NCBI GenBank assembly: GCA_014896305.1
Contig: JADBKQ010000010.1
Coordinates: 1-64,000 of the forward strand
Length of the DNA: 64,000 nt
Direction: 5' to 3'
Origin: Limnochordaceae bacterium
GTDB lineage: Bacteria; Bacillota; Limnochordia; Limnochordales; DUMU01
Made by a program: the position numbers and the translations under genes
Notes under the pieces: generated by a model
The model's database searches: none
What the model saw: the letters and a program-made list of their open reading frames with translations, nothing else
Told to the model about the DNA's origin: nothing
Shown here: one piece after another, positions 40,525 to 50,642 of the stretch
How the letters are laid out: each line of letters opens with the position of its first letter
Numbering within the stretch: the first letter of the stretch is position 1

Positions 40525-43500
40525 AGGCGTGAGCCCTGGCGTCGACGCTGGAGAGAGCGGCGGTGGGGGTGTCAGTGGCGATCCAGACGCAGCTGTCTGG
40601 GTGCGGCCACGCTGGAACCACTCCCAGGCGACCGGCACCACTACCAGCGTGAGGAAGGTGGCCAATGCCAACCCCCCCATCACCGAGATGGCCAGGGGGC
40701 GATCGAGCTCCGCCGCCTCGCCGCGGCTGACCGCCATGGGGATGAGGCCCAGGATCGTGGTGATGGCGGTCATCAGCACGGGCCGCAGGCGAACCCGGCC
40801 CGCCGTCCGCGCCGCCTCCCGGACCGGCATCCCCTGCTGAACCAGTTGATTCGCATAGTCGACCAGGACGATCCCGTTGTTGACGACCACGCCAGTCAGA
40901 ATCACCATGCCTACCAGGGAGATAATGCTGATGCTGTTGCCGGAGGCAAAAATCGCCCAGAAGGCGCCCACTGCGGCGAGCGGCACCGTCAATATAATGA
41001 TCAACGGATCCTTCAAGGACTCAAACTCTGCCGCCATGACCATGTAGACCAGAATGACGGCCAGGACCAGGGCCAGCCGCAGATCTGCGAAGGAATCCTG
41101 CATGATCTGGCTGACTCCTCCGAGACGGACACTGACCCCCGGCGGCAGGGAGAGACGGTCCAACGCCTGCTGCACCTGCGTCGTGGCCGTTCCGATGTCG
41201 CCATTGGCGGGCGTCGCCTTGACCGTCACGATGCGCTGACCATCGAGACGTTCAATACTAGTCGGTGCTGTTTCTTCCCGCACCTGGCTGACCGCCCCGA
41301 CGCGCGACAAGGTGGCTGGACTGCCCGGCAGCGCCAGACCTCCTACCTTCAGCCCAGCGACCGCATCCAGCGTCGGCTGGGGAACGTCCGCCTGGACCAC
41401 GATGGGCACATCTTCCCCGTCCAGTCGCATGGTGCCGGCAGAAGTGCCCAGTAAAGCTTCCCGTACGCCCAGGCCAACTTGTGCCGCAGTCAAACCGCCG
41501 AGCAAGGCGCGGGTGCGGTCCACCGTCACGTCGAGCAGTGGGCGGACCTGCTCCAGTGAACTCTGCACGTCGACCAGCCCAGGTATGGTTGCCAGGGCTT
41601 TTTGCACCCGCTGGGCCACCTGCACCATGCGAGTCTGGTCCTGGCCCAGAATCTCGACCGTCACCTGACGCCCCAAGAAGTCGGAGGCTGCCCCTGCCAG
41701 GGCCGCCTGGTCCGACAGGTTCAGACGGGCCTGGTACCGCTCCGCCATCTTGGTGGCCAGCGGACGGATCGCCCGCAGGATCTGGGCAGTACTGCGGGTG
41801 CGTTGAGATCGCGGCTTTAATTCCACCATGATGTTAGCCTGGTTACCCGCAGTACCGCTCAGCTGGCTGATCACGTCTGAACCGCTGCGAGCACCCACCT
41901 GCAGCGAGGTGACCTTCACCTCCGGCTGACGCAACAGCAGCTGTTCCACCTCGGAGGCCAACTGGTTGGTCGTCTCCGGGGGCGTACCGACCGGCATGGT
42001 AATGTCGACTGAAAACTCCCCCAGGTCGATGGGGGGCAGGAGCTCGACGGGCGCCTGGGAAAAGGCGACGGCCGTGGCGCCTACCAAAACCAGCACAACC
42101 ACTACGATGGCAAGCTTATGACCCAAGGCCCAGTCCAACTGACGCCCGTACCAGGCCTGAAAATGAGAAAACCAGCCGACGCGCCGGGACCGTTCCGGCG
42201 TGGCCGCCTGGGGAGACAGAAAGCGGGCGGCGAGTAATGGTACGACGGTCAGGGCCACCAGCAAGGAAGCGGCCAAAGCGAAGGAGACCGTGAGGGAGAG
42301 CTCGCGGAAGATCTCCCCGGCCAGCCCACCAATGAAGACCACCGGTAAGAAGACGGCCAGCGTGGTGAGAGTGGAGGCGGTCACCGCCATAGCAACCTCC
42401 CCTGTGCCTCGCACTGCCGCCGTGACCCGGTCCTCGCCGGTTTGCAGATGGCGAAAGATGCTTTCCAGTACGACGATGGAGTTGTCCACCAGCATGCCAA
42501 TACCTAATGCCAATCCGCCCAGCGACATCAGGTTGAGAGTGAGGCCGCCAAAGTACATGGCCACCCCGGTGACCAGTATCGAAAAGGGGATCGAGATTCC
42601 AATGATCAGAGGGCTGAGCCAGTCCCCCAGGAAGACCAAGAGGATCAATACCGCCAGCAGCCCCCCGACCCAGGCGCTCTGGGCCACACTGTCGATGGAC
42701 AACTGGATGAACTGCGACTGGTCCAGCACCGGCGTGATCTGCAACTGTGGCACTTCTGCCTGCAGGCGCGTCAACGTCTGATGCACAGCTCGAGCCGCCA
42801 CCATCGTGTTGACGCCCGATTCTTTCGTGATGGACAACAAGATGGCCGGCCGCCCTTTCACCCGGGTGTAGCCGGGGGCAGGCGTGTACGTATCTTCGAC
42901 GGTGGCCACGTCGCCCAGGGTAACAAACTGAGGAACAAGGAATCCCAACGCACCCAGTCCGCCCCCCACACCGTCGGCATGGTTGGCAGCCGGGGGCGGG
43001 CGACGTCCCACCACCAGCGATCGGAGATCATCCAGGGTGTGAAAACCGGCACCGACTCGTGCCGGGTACTCCTTCCCATCCTTGCGAATCGTGCCGATGG
43101 GCACCGTCATGTTTTGGTACTGCACAGCCTGGGTCAATAAGGACGGAGAGATCTGGTACCGCTGCAACTCGTCCGGGCGATACCGCACGAGCACCTGCCG
43201 CGTGGGAGCGCCGGAGACCACCACCCGGGCCACGCCGGGGGTCTGCTCGAGCAAAGGCTTGACGGCACGGTTCACAGCGGCAACAAGCTGTTGGGGAGTC
43301 CCATTTCCGCCCACCCCCAGGACCATCAGGGGCAATTGCGCCGGGTCGAGCTTCAGGATCATAGGGTCCTGGGCTTCCTCCGGAAGCTGGAGGCGCAGCA
43401 GGCGCAGGCGGTCGCTAAGCTCTTGGGATGCACTATCCAGATTCGTGCCCCACCGGAAGGTAGCGATGGTGAGAGCAACGTTTTCCCACGTGATGGTATG

Positions 43501-43740
43501 CACCTCGTCCACGTTGCTGACCGTCCGGGCCACTCCCTCGACGGGGACGCCTACCCGTTGTTCCACCGCCTCGGGATCGGCGCGCGGATAGACAGTGACT
43601 ACTGCGAGGACGGGTAGCTCCAGGTTGGGTAGCAGGTCCATGCCAAGGCGAGGTACTGCCAAAGCACTGAAGACCACTACCGCCAATACCATCATCAAGA
43701 CCAGGACGGGCCGCCTGACCGCCAGCTTCGCCAGATTCAT
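40510..43740 (-). CDS. RND (HAE1-type) efflux transporter permease
   Basis: NLAKLAVRRPVLVLMMVLAVVVFSALAVPRLGMDLLPNLELP; duplicated 6-TM/porter architecture; GMLVDNSIVVLESIFRH. Confidence 0.95.
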   Translation of the reverse strand: MNLAKLAVRRPVLVLMMVLAVVVFSALAVPRLGMDLLPNLELPVLAVVTVYPRADPEAVEQRVGVPVEGVARTVSNVDEVHTITWENVALTIATFRWGTNLDSASQELSDRLRLLRLQLPEEAQDPMILKLDPAQLPLMVLGVGGNGTPQQLVAAVNRAVKPLLEQTPGVARVVVSGAPTRQVLVRYRPDELQRYQISPSLLTQAVQYQNMTVPIGTIRKDGKEYPARVGAGFHTLDDLRSLVVGRRPPPAANHADGVGGGLGALGFLVPQFVTLGDVATVEDTYTPAPGYTRVKGRPAILLSITKESGVNTMVAARAVHQTLTRLQAEVPQLQITPVLDQSQFIQLSIDSVAQSAWVGGLLAVLILLVFLGDWLSPLIIGISIPFSILVTGVAMYFGGLTLNLMSLGGLALGIGMLVDNSIVVLESIFRHLQTGEDRVTAAVRGTGEVAMAVTASTLTTLAVFLPVVFIGGLAGEIFRELSLTVSFALAASLLVALTVVPLLAARFLSPQAATPERSRRVGWFSHFQAWYGRQLDWALGHKLAIVVVVLVLVGATAVAFSQAPVELLPPIDLGEFSVDITMPVGTPPETTNQLASEVEQLLLRQPEVKVTSLQVGARSGSDVISQLSGTAGNQANIMVELKPRSQRTRSTAQILRAIRPLATKMAERYQARLNLSDQAALAGAASDFLGRQVTVEILGQDQTRMVQVAQRVQKALATIPGLVDVQSSLEQVRPLLDVTVDRTRALLGGLTAAQVGLGVREALLGTSAGTMRLDGEDVPIVVQADVPQPTLDAVAGLKVGGLALPGSPATLSRVGAVSQVREETAPTSIERLDGQRIVTVKATPANGDIGTATTQVQQALDRLSLPPGVSVRLGGVSQIMQDSFADLRLALVLAVILVYMVMAAEFESLKDPLIIILTVPLAAVGAFWAIFASGNSISIISLVGMVILTGVVVNNGIVLVDYANQLVQQGMPVREAARTAGRVRLRPVLMTAITTILGLIPMAVSRGEAAELDRPLAISVMGGLALATFLTLVVVPVAWEWFQRGRTQTAASGSPLTPPPPLSPASTPGLTPSGER

Positions 43741-43796
43741 CCGTTCTCCTCCGCCCGCTTGCCTGCTCACCCGCTAGCGATGACGGGTTCGCGTGG

Positions 43797-44654
43797 TTAT
43801 TGCGCCAATGTCGCTCCGGCCGGCCACTTCAGAAGGCGAGAGGAGTCCAGGCCGCTGTTGACCTTCCACTGGCTGAGGGAGACCCGGCTGGTCAGGCGGT
43901 TACGGGCGTCATAGGTCTCGATTTGTAACACCTGATAGCTCTGAGTAGCCACCCAGAACCGCTGCAGGATCAATGCCTGGGTGTTGACCACATCCACGAC
44001 GTATGCGGATACTCCATTCACGGTAGCCGTCCGGATCAAAGTTGCAGGATACTGCTGGGGATCCGGCAGCTGGAGCAGGGAACGCAAGTCGCTACTCTGA
44101 CCGGAGGACCGGCCTGTAGCCCCGCCCTTGCCAAGAGTCGAGAACTTGCCCATGTCGCCGAAGGCAGGGCCGAACTGGCTGCCAAACTGCTCCAGCGACT
44201 CCGCCGTCACTTGCTCGGTAACTGGAGAGTACACGTACGCTTCTTGCTTGACGCCGTCAATCATGATGACCTGGCCAGCCAGCGCCTGCGGGGCAGTCAA
44301 CGTCAGGCGTACGGCAGCAGGGTCCACCACAGCCTGCAACTGGGCCGCCATGGTCCCCACCTTCTTGCCCGAAGCTGGATCGAACTGCTCCACCTGTACG
44401 ACGAGGCTGACATCGCGCACCCCTTCCAGCTGCGCCACAGCTCGCTCCAGCACCTGGTTGCCGGTGGGGGTGGCGGCGTGAGCCAGATTCGCCAGCGCCC
44501 CACCCAGGACTACCGCCCCGACGGCCATCCCCCACGCCGAACGCCTCACTCGCGTCCATGCCGGCCAGCACGTTCTGGAATCTCTGCACCACCGATTTGC
44601 TTGTGTCACGTTACCCCTCCTGACCCCGTCGAGGTACAGCCTGCCCGGCGCCAT
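43797..44654 (-). CDS. LolA-like lipoprotein-carrier-fold exported protein (start uncertain)
   Basis: Signal-like hydrophobic segment then VLERAVAQLEGVRDVSLVVQVEQFD.., QVIMIDGVKQEAYVYSPVTEQV beta-rich pattern. Confidence 0.6.
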   Translation of the reverse strand: MAPGRLYLDGVRRGNVTQANRWCRDSRTCWPAWTRVRRSAWGMAVGAVVLGGALANLAHAATPTGNQVLERAVAQLEGVRDVSLVVQVEQFDPASGKKVGTMAAQLQAVVDPAAVRLTLTAPQALAGQVIMIDGVKQEAYVYSPVTEQVTAESLEQFGSQFGPAFGDMGKFSTLGKGGATGRSSGQSSDLRSLLQLPDPQQYPATLIRTATVNGVSAYVVDVVNTQALILQRFWVATQSYQVLQIETYDARNRLTSRVSLSQWKVNSGLDSSRLLKWPAGATLAQ

Positions 44655-44820
44655 CCATTCTTCGTGCTGCCTCGGCGACAGCCCTGACGCATCAACCTCA
44701 TGTTACCCACGCTGTTCAGACCAAGTCAAGAACTCCATGTTCTACCAGCCCCGGGGGATCTGTGAACTGGCTGCAGTCACTTGCGTTCTTGTCTATATTT
44801 CTCGAAAGGATTCGTGCATG

Positions 44821-45588
44821 AATCCACGAAAAGATGGGGATGTAGGGGGGACCAAACCCGTGAACAACCTGCTTGCCATCCTTCTCGCCCTGTTCCTCAT
44901 GGCCGGGGTACCCGGTGGCAGCGCGCCCAATCCCAGCGCTTCGCTCCCCTGGGATGGCTCCGGTAGCTCTCTAACCTCCTCCGAGATCGTCAACAGCTTG
45001 CCTGCCCTCTCGGAGCTGGCCCCGCGCAACCTGCGAACTCTATCTGGCCGCACGATCGTGGTCGATCCAGGACACGGGGGCGATAACCCGGGTGCCCACG
45101 GTCCTCATGGCAGCCGGGAAGCCGACAACAATCTGGCCATTGCCCGCTACTTGCAGCAGGATCTGGAGCAGGCAGGCGCACGGGTGATTCTCACGCGCAC
45201 GGGCAATACCACCCCTGGTTTTGGCCTCGTCGACCAGTTGCGGGCCCGGGTAGATCTGGCCAACGGGGCTGGGGCACAGGTGTTCGTCAGCATTCATAAT
45301 GACAGTAACCCCGACCTCAGCCTGTCTGGCCCCACGACGTACTATTGGGGTTCACCTGCGCTGGCACGGGTCATTCAGCAGGAGTTGGTCGATTCGCTGG
45401 GGGCGGTGGACAACGGGGTCGTGCGGCGTCCCCTGTACGTTTTGGAGCACACTCGCATGCCGGCTGTACTGGTTGAGGCCGGGTTTATCACCAGCCCTGC
45501 CGACGAAGCCCGGCTGGCCAACCCCACCTATCAACGCCGGATTGCCCTGGCGATCGCCCGCGGTCTGGCCCGCTATTTTGGTGGCTAA
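44821..45588 (+). CDS. cwlD: N-acetylmuramoyl-L-alanine amidase (CwlD-type)
   Basis: IVVDPGHGGDNPGAHG, EADNNLAIARYL, VFVSIHNDS, AVLVEAGFITSPADEARL. Confidence 0.9.
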   Translation, partial: NPRKDGDVGGTKPVNNLLAILLALFLMAGVPGGSAPNPSASLPWDGSGSSLTSSEIVNSLPALSELAPRNLRTLSGRTIVVDPGHGGDNPGAHGPHGSREADNNLAIARYLQQDLEQAGARVILTRTGNTTPGFGLVDQLRARVDLANGAGAQVFVSIHNDSNPDLSLSGPTTYYWGSPALARVIQQELVDSLGAVDNGVVRRPLYVLEHTRMPAVLVEAGFITSPADEARLANPTYQRRIALAIARGLARYFGG

Positions 45589-46409
45589 TCTTCCCGTTGC
45601 TCTCCGGGTGGCTTGGGGCCGCTCTTCTTGAGGAGCAAGCTCCAGAGCGGACGAGGCCGGGGCATCTTCTTTTGCACGATGAGTCTGCCTTGAGTGTCCA
45701 GGCTGGCAAAGAAGACGTCTTGTACCGAGGCAACTCCTTGCGCCGCCAAAGCGCTTTTGAGCCATCCCACGTCCAGCCCTGCCCGCTCCAGTGGCTCGTA
45801 AAGGATCTGGCCGTCGACGATGAGCGGCAGCGGCACTCCTTCGTACTGGGTGGCCACCCCCACGTCGGCCGGCTGCAACGGGCGTTTTTGCGAAGTGGGA
45901 ATGACCGACAGATCGCCCGTCGTCTCCAGAATGGCAAACTCTACATCACCCAGGTTGGCGTATCCTTTCTGGCGTAGCTGTGCCATAAGATCGTGGACGT
46001 TGTAATTGAGTTTCCGCAGTTCGTCCTGGATGATCTCTCCGTTACGCACCACGATGCTGGGGTTCCCGGCAATCCAGGTCCGTAGCTTCGTACTCTTGAT
46101 CGACGCCCACGACAAGAGGATTTCAAGGCCAATGAGGACAACGATGAGGGCCAGGCCATCCCAGATCGGGATGGACAAGTTGGCAATGGTCATGGTCGAC
46201 CCTTCGGCGATCATGATGGCCACCACCAGGTCCATTGGAGACAGCTTCCCTACCTCCCGTTTCCCGCTGACACGGATGCCAAAAAGGAGAACGAAATAGA
46301 AAAAAGCGGTTCGCCATATGACCGTCAGCAACCGGGGCCAGACTGCATCCACTCGTTGTCTCACTCCCTGCGTATCCTTGCCGCTCAACCTGCTAGACGT
46401 ACACCACAT
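45585..46409 (-). CDS. DUF421 (YetF-type) membrane protein; start approximate
   Basis: RTAFFYFVLLFGIRVSGKREVGKLSPMDLVVAIMIAEGSTM, IAGNPSIVVRNGEIIQDELRKLNYNVHDLMAQLRQKGYANLGDVEFAILETTG. Confidence 0.9.
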   Translation of the reverse strand: MWCTSSRLSGKDTQGVRQRVDAVWPRLLTVIWRTAFFYFVLLFGIRVSGKREVGKLSPMDLVVAIMIAEGSTMTIANLSIPIWDGLALIVVLIGLEILLSWASIKSTKLRTWIAGNPSIVVRNGEIIQDELRKLNYNVHDLMAQLRQKGYANLGDVEFAILETTGDLSVIPTSQKRPLQPADVGVATQYEGVPLPLIVDGQILYEPLERAGLDVGWLKSALAAQGVASVQDVFFASLDTQGRLIVQKKMPRPRPLWSLLLKKSGPKPPGEQRED

Positions 46410-46485
46410 GCGTGCCTGTGCTCTAGCATGCGCTCCCGTCAGCGGCTCTAGCCAGCGGTCCTGCTGCATAGGCATGAGCAGGAGG

Positions 46486-46953
46486 ATGGCCATGGACATG
46501 GGGCTCTTGATTCTTGCCCTCGTGCTGATCAGTGCGACCATTATTCGCAACGATTCGTTAGCCCTGGCGGCTGCGCTCCTGCTCTTGCTGCAGGCTGCCG
46601 GGAACGGTGGCCAGAACCTCGTTGCCCTGCTCGAGCAGCACAGCGTTCAGTGGGGGATCTTCTTGCTGTTATTGGCCGTCCTCGCCCCCCTGGGGCAGGC
46701 ACCGCTATCCACTGCCGAGGTGTACACCACCCTCTTCTCCCTGCACGGCCTGGTGGCAGTGGCGGTCGGAGCACTCTCCGCGTACCTGGCCGCGCAAGGT
46801 CTCGACTTGTTGCATCTGCAGCCCTCTACCATGCTGGGGCTGGTCGTCGGTTCGATTCTGGGGGTGGCGTTCTTGGGGGGAATACCCGCCGGACCTCTGG
46901 TAGCAGCCGGGTTGACCGCTGTGGCTTCCCGCTGGTTGACTGGAAATCGGTAG
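46486..46953 (+). CDS. DUF441 family membrane protein
   Basis: Four-TM pattern, GLLILALVLISATIIRNDSLALAAALLLLLQ, GLVVGSILGVAFLGGIPAGPLVAAGL. Confidence 0.85.
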   Translation: MAMDMGLLILALVLISATIIRNDSLALAAALLLLLQAAGNGGQNLVALLEQHSVQWGIFLLLLAVLAPLGQAPLSTAEVYTTLFSLHGLVAVAVGALSAYLAAQGLDLLHLQPSTMLGLVVGSILGVAFLGGIPAGPLVAAGLTAVASRWLTGNR

Positions 46954-46969
46954 CAACCCGCAGCCGCCG

Positions 46970-48361
46970 TCAACCCGAACCCCCCGCTCCCGCCGGTGCC
47001 GCCCCGCTGTCGAGCAGCGTTTCCTCTTGAACCACCAGCGCCGATAGCAACGCAACCGCTCCTAGCGCGGCCGCTGCTCCGACAAAGGCAGGCCAGGGTC
47101 GCGACGCTGGAACCGCTCCGAACAGGGGCGGCCCCGCTGCTACCCCGAAGAACCGCAGCGTACCATAGACGGACGTCACCACTCCCCGGCCGCGGCGTGG
47201 CGCCGCACTCGTCACCAGCGTGTTGACCGCCGGCAACGTCAAGCCGGTACCTAGGCCCACACCTCCGGCCACCACGGCGATCTGGGCGGCTGGCTGCGAA
47301 ACCAGCAGATAGAGCAGGCAGCCGGCCGCCACGAGCACGAGCCCGACCGGCACCAGCCAGTGAACCCAGGCCTGTAACCGCTTCTGCAGGACTGTGCCGA
47401 TGATATACGACGCGAGCGCCATCACGGCTACCGGTATGGCCAGGATCAAACCGCGGGAAAAGAGCGTCCAGCGGGTCGTCGCCCCCAGGCGATCCGACAC
47501 GAAGCTCAAGACTCCAAACAACGTGCCCAATACCAGAAATCCGGCCGCGTAGTTGATGGCCAGCGCCAAACCCTTCTGCCGGAACAGGCCGGTCAGGTTG
47601 TGGAAGTATTCCCCCAAACCGGGGGGCTGGCCCGCAGGGGGGCGCTCCTGGGCGACCCACCAGAGCAGGGCAGCTGCCGGCAAAGCCAGGACCCCGTACA
47701 CGAAAAAGGGAAGGAACCAGATGATCAGACCCGTGGCGGCACCCACCAGCGGCGCCACCACCTTTCCCAAGCCGTTGGCGGCCTCCAACAACCCGAGGGC
47801 CCATGGCCTTCGCGAGCCAGTGTATGTGTCCCCCACCATAGCCATGGCCAGCTGGTAAGTACCACCAGCCCCCACCCCCTGCAAGACCCGGCCGGTAAGT
47901 ACCCAACCCCAGGCCTTTTCTCCCAGCAACCAACCGGCGATGCCCGCCACCAGCCCGCCCAATCCGTACATGACAAGGGCTGGTGCCATCACTACCCGTC
48001 TGCCCCACTGATCCGATAAGAAACCGGAAAAGGGGATGATCAACCCGGCCGGAAAGGAGAAGACCGTTATCAACAACCCCGCCCGGGCCGGTGAGATATG
48101 GAGCGCCCGTTGCAGTTCCGGCAGAATGGGAATCAACAATGAATTTCCCAGCACCATGATGAACGGCACAAGACACAGGATGGCCAACGTCCATCCTTGC
48201 CGGCTCTCAACGGCCCGGCTGCCCCCAACCGGTGTCGACGCCGCTTGCGTGCCACTGGCTGCTTCATCCGTTCGTCCAGGCGGCGACCCGGCCTCGTCGT
48301 TCTTCGCCACAGCGTCACCCTGGCCTGGCGTCGTCCCGGCCTGTGTCTCCAGCTGAGCCAC
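46970..48361 (-). CDS. MFS transporter
   Basis: 12-TM MFS pattern, GFLSDQWGRRVVM motif A, GVGAGGTYQLAMAMVGD. Confidence 0.9.
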   Translation of the reverse strand: MAQLETQAGTTPGQGDAVAKNDEAGSPPGRTDEAASGTQAASTPVGGSRAVESRQGWTLAILCLVPFIMVLGNSLLIPILPELQRALHISPARAGLLITVFSFPAGLIIPFSGFLSDQWGRRVVMAPALVMYGLGGLVAGIAGWLLGEKAWGWVLTGRVLQGVGAGGTYQLAMAMVGDTYTGSRRPWALGLLEAANGLGKVVAPLVGAATGLIIWFLPFFVYGVLALPAAALLWWVAQERPPAGQPPGLGEYFHNLTGLFRQKGLALAINYAAGFLVLGTLFGVLSFVSDRLGATTRWTLFSRGLILAIPVAVMALASYIIGTVLQKRLQAWVHWLVPVGLVLVAAGCLLYLLVSQPAAQIAVVAGGVGLGTGLTLPAVNTLVTSAAPRRGRGVVTSVYGTLRFFGVAAGPPLFGAVPASRPWPAFVGAAAALGAVALLSALVVQEETLLDSGAAPAGAGGSG

Positions 48362-48507
48362 TCGCCCACCCTCTTCTCACCCGTGATCTGACAAATCTTC
48401 CACACCGTATCGCAGGAACTCACGCCTTCTAGCCTGCCTCAGCAAGCCAGGCTTCTATCCGCATTCCGCCCCTCATATAACGAATCGAAACCGAGGGAGG
48501 GAAAAGC

Positions 48508-49284
48508 ATGTGGGTGGTGCGCGCGCGCTCGCTCTTGATCGGGGTCGCCGTAGCCCTGTTACTGGCCATCACGGCCGTGGCCCGCTGGCAAGGATGGCAC
48601 TGGGAAACCCCCATCATCGAATACGACAACATCATTCCTGCAGTGGCCCATACCCAGTGGCCAGTCTTTTACGTGAAGACGCCGCAGAAGCAGGTAGCGC
48701 TCACCTTCGACATCAGTTGGGGACACGATACTGCCCCCAAGGTGCTCGACATTCTGAAACAGGAGAACGTGAGAGCCACGTTCTTCCTGTCAGGTCCGTG
48801 GGCCCGTCGTCACCCGGAACTGGTCAGCCGGATCGTCGCCGATGGGCATGAGATAGCGAGTCACGGGGATCAGCATGTAAACCTTAGCCAATACAGCCAT
48901 GAACAGGTGGCCGAGAACATCCGGAAAGCCGAAGCCGACCTAGTGCAGGTTTCTGGCAAAACGCCCAGACTCTTTCGTCCTCCCAACGGGGATTACGATG
49001 ACATGGTCATCGAGACGGCACGGGAATTGGGTTATGAAACGGTGATCTGGGCGATCGACACTCTCGATTGGAAAAACCCTGGGCCCGATTACATGATTCG
49101 GCGCGTCTTAAGCCAGGTGTTTAACGGGGCGATCATCTTGATGCATGCCAGCGACTCTTCCCGGCAGATCCACCTGGCACTGCCCGAGATCATCCGCCAG
49201 CTGCGTGCCCAGGGGTACTCATTCCTTCCTGTCGGTGAACTCCTGCTGGCTGGCACCCCGGGTCGTAACGACCCCCGTCGCTAG
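48508..49284 (+). CDS. pdaB: Polysaccharide deacetylase (PdaB-like, sporulation)
   Basis: VALTFDISWGHDTAPKVLDILKQENVRATFFLSGPW, ADGHEIASHGDQHVNLS, RPPNGDYDD. Confidence 0.85.
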   Translation: MWVVRARSLLIGVAVALLLAITAVARWQGWHWETPIIEYDNIIPAVAHTQWPVFYVKTPQKQVALTFDISWGHDTAPKVLDILKQENVRATFFLSGPWARRHPELVSRIVADGHEIASHGDQHVNLSQYSHEQVAENIRKAEADLVQVSGKTPRLFRPPNGDYDDMVIETARELGYETVIWAIDTLDWKNPGPDYMIRRVLSQVFNGAIILMHASDSSRQIHLALPEIIRQLRAQGYSFLPVGELLLAGTPGRNDPRR

Positions 49285-49443
49285 GAGAGATCCAGGAGCT
49301 CCGCCCATTGCCGGGCATTGCGAATGGCATAATCCCCAAAGTCGTTGTTCGTCAGCAAATGGACCTCGTCGGCCTCCTGGGCCAGCTGGCGGACCTGCTC
49401 TGCCATCTGTCCAGGCACAGGTACCAACCCGGATATCTCCCAT
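49281..49443 (-). pseudogene. DUF72-family protein deletion remnant (N-terminal about 13 aa joined to C-terminal about 40 aa)
   Basis: MGDIRVGTCAWTD in one frame, followed in another by EQVRQLAQEADEVHLLTNNDFGDYAIRNARQWAELL. Confidence 0.7.
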
Positions 49444-49532
49444 ACCGTCCTTCTCTCTCCAAATTGCTCTTGTCCCAGGTATAATATCAAGACGGTGTGA
49501 CCACAACCAGTCCAGCACAAGGAGCTTGCACC

Positions 49533-50642
49533 ATGCAGATTGGGATCGTCGGCTTGCCACAGGTAGGAAAGAGCACCGTGTTCACGCTACTGGTAGGCGG
49601 CGGAGCAGCCGCGGCCGGCAGCGGGGCAAGCACCCACCGCACCGGGTCGCAGGTGGGGGTGGCGCGGGTCGATGATCCCCGGGTCGATCGGCTGGCGGAG
49701 ATATTCCACCCACGCAAGACCACCTACGCCCAACTCGAAGTCGTCGACCTGCCGGGGTATGCGCAAGTGGGAACGGCCCGGCCTGAGCAAGCCCGTATGG
49801 TTCTGGCAGCGTTGCGGGACGTGGACGCGCTGATCCAGGTGGTGCGGGCCTTTCGCAATCCGACGGTCCCCCCCGCTCTCGAGGAGATTGACCCGGCCCG
49901 AGAGCTCACCAGCCTCCAGGATGAGCTTCAAGTGTCCGATTACCAGGTGCTGCAAAGCCGCCTGGAACGGATTCATAAAGGCGGTAAACGGGGAGCAGGG
50001 GCAGCCACCGCTCGGGCCGGTGAAACCGAACTCCTCGAGCGCTGCAGTACCTGCCTGGAGGAGGGTCGTCCCCTGCGCACCCTGCGTCTGACAGAGGCCG
50101 AGGAACGGTTTTTGCGAGGCTTTGATTTCCTGACCTTCCGTCCCACCCTCGTCGTGGTCAATCTGGACGAACGGCAGTGGCGAGAGCAAAAGTACCCCGG
50201 ACAGGCCGAACTATTGGCCAGGGCGGCAGCCTCCGGCTTTCCGGTGGTACCGGTCTGCGGGGAATTGGAGCAGGAACTGACGCAGCTTGCCCCCGAGGAG
50301 CAGGCGGAGTTTGCCGCAGCCTGGGGCATCCAGGAAAGCGGCAGTGCTCGCATCGCCAGAGCCACCTATGCTCATCTAGGGCTGATTTCCTTCTTCACGG
50401 CCGGCGAAGATGAGGTGAAGGCGTGGACCATTCGTGCGGGTACACGGGCCCAGGAGGCGGCCGGCAAGATCCACAGTGACATTGCCCGCGGGTTCATTCG
50501 AGCGGAAGTAATCTCCTACGCCGATCTGGTCCGTTTGAACGGCTCCTGGGCAGCAGCCCGGGAGCAGGGGTTGCTCCGCTCGGAAGGCAAAGAGTACGTG
50601 ATGCAGGATGGGGATGTGGTCAACTTCCGGTTCAACGTATGA
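49533..50642 (+). CDS. ychF: YchF/OLA1-family redox-regulated ATPase
   Basis: MQIGIVGLPQVGKSTVFTLL, VVDLPGY, C-terminal TGS SFFTAGEDEVKAWTIRAGTRAQEAAGKIHSDIARGFIRAEV. Confidence 0.95.
   Translation: MQIGIVGLPQVGKSTVFTLLVGGGAAAAGSGASTHRTGSQVGVARVDDPRVDRLAEIFHPRKTTYAQLEVVDLPGYAQVGTARPEQARMVLAALRDVDALIQVVRAFRNPTVPPALEEIDPARELTSLQDELQVSDYQVLQSRLERIHKGGKRGAGAATARAGETELLERCSTCLEEGRPLRTLRLTEAEERFLRGFDFLTFRPTLVVVNLDERQWREQKYPGQAELLARAAASGFPVVPVCGELEQELTQLAPEEQAEFAAAWGIQESGSARIARATYAHLGLISFFTAGEDEVKAWTIRAGTRAQEAAGKIHSDIARGFIRAEVISYADLVRLNGSWAAAREQGLLRSEGKEYVMQDGDVVNFRFNV

Noticed and set aside
46647-48194. 515-aa minus ORF overlapping DUF441 and MFS genes
   Set aside because: Out-of-frame translation of the MFS gene and antisense of DUF441; no domain signature.
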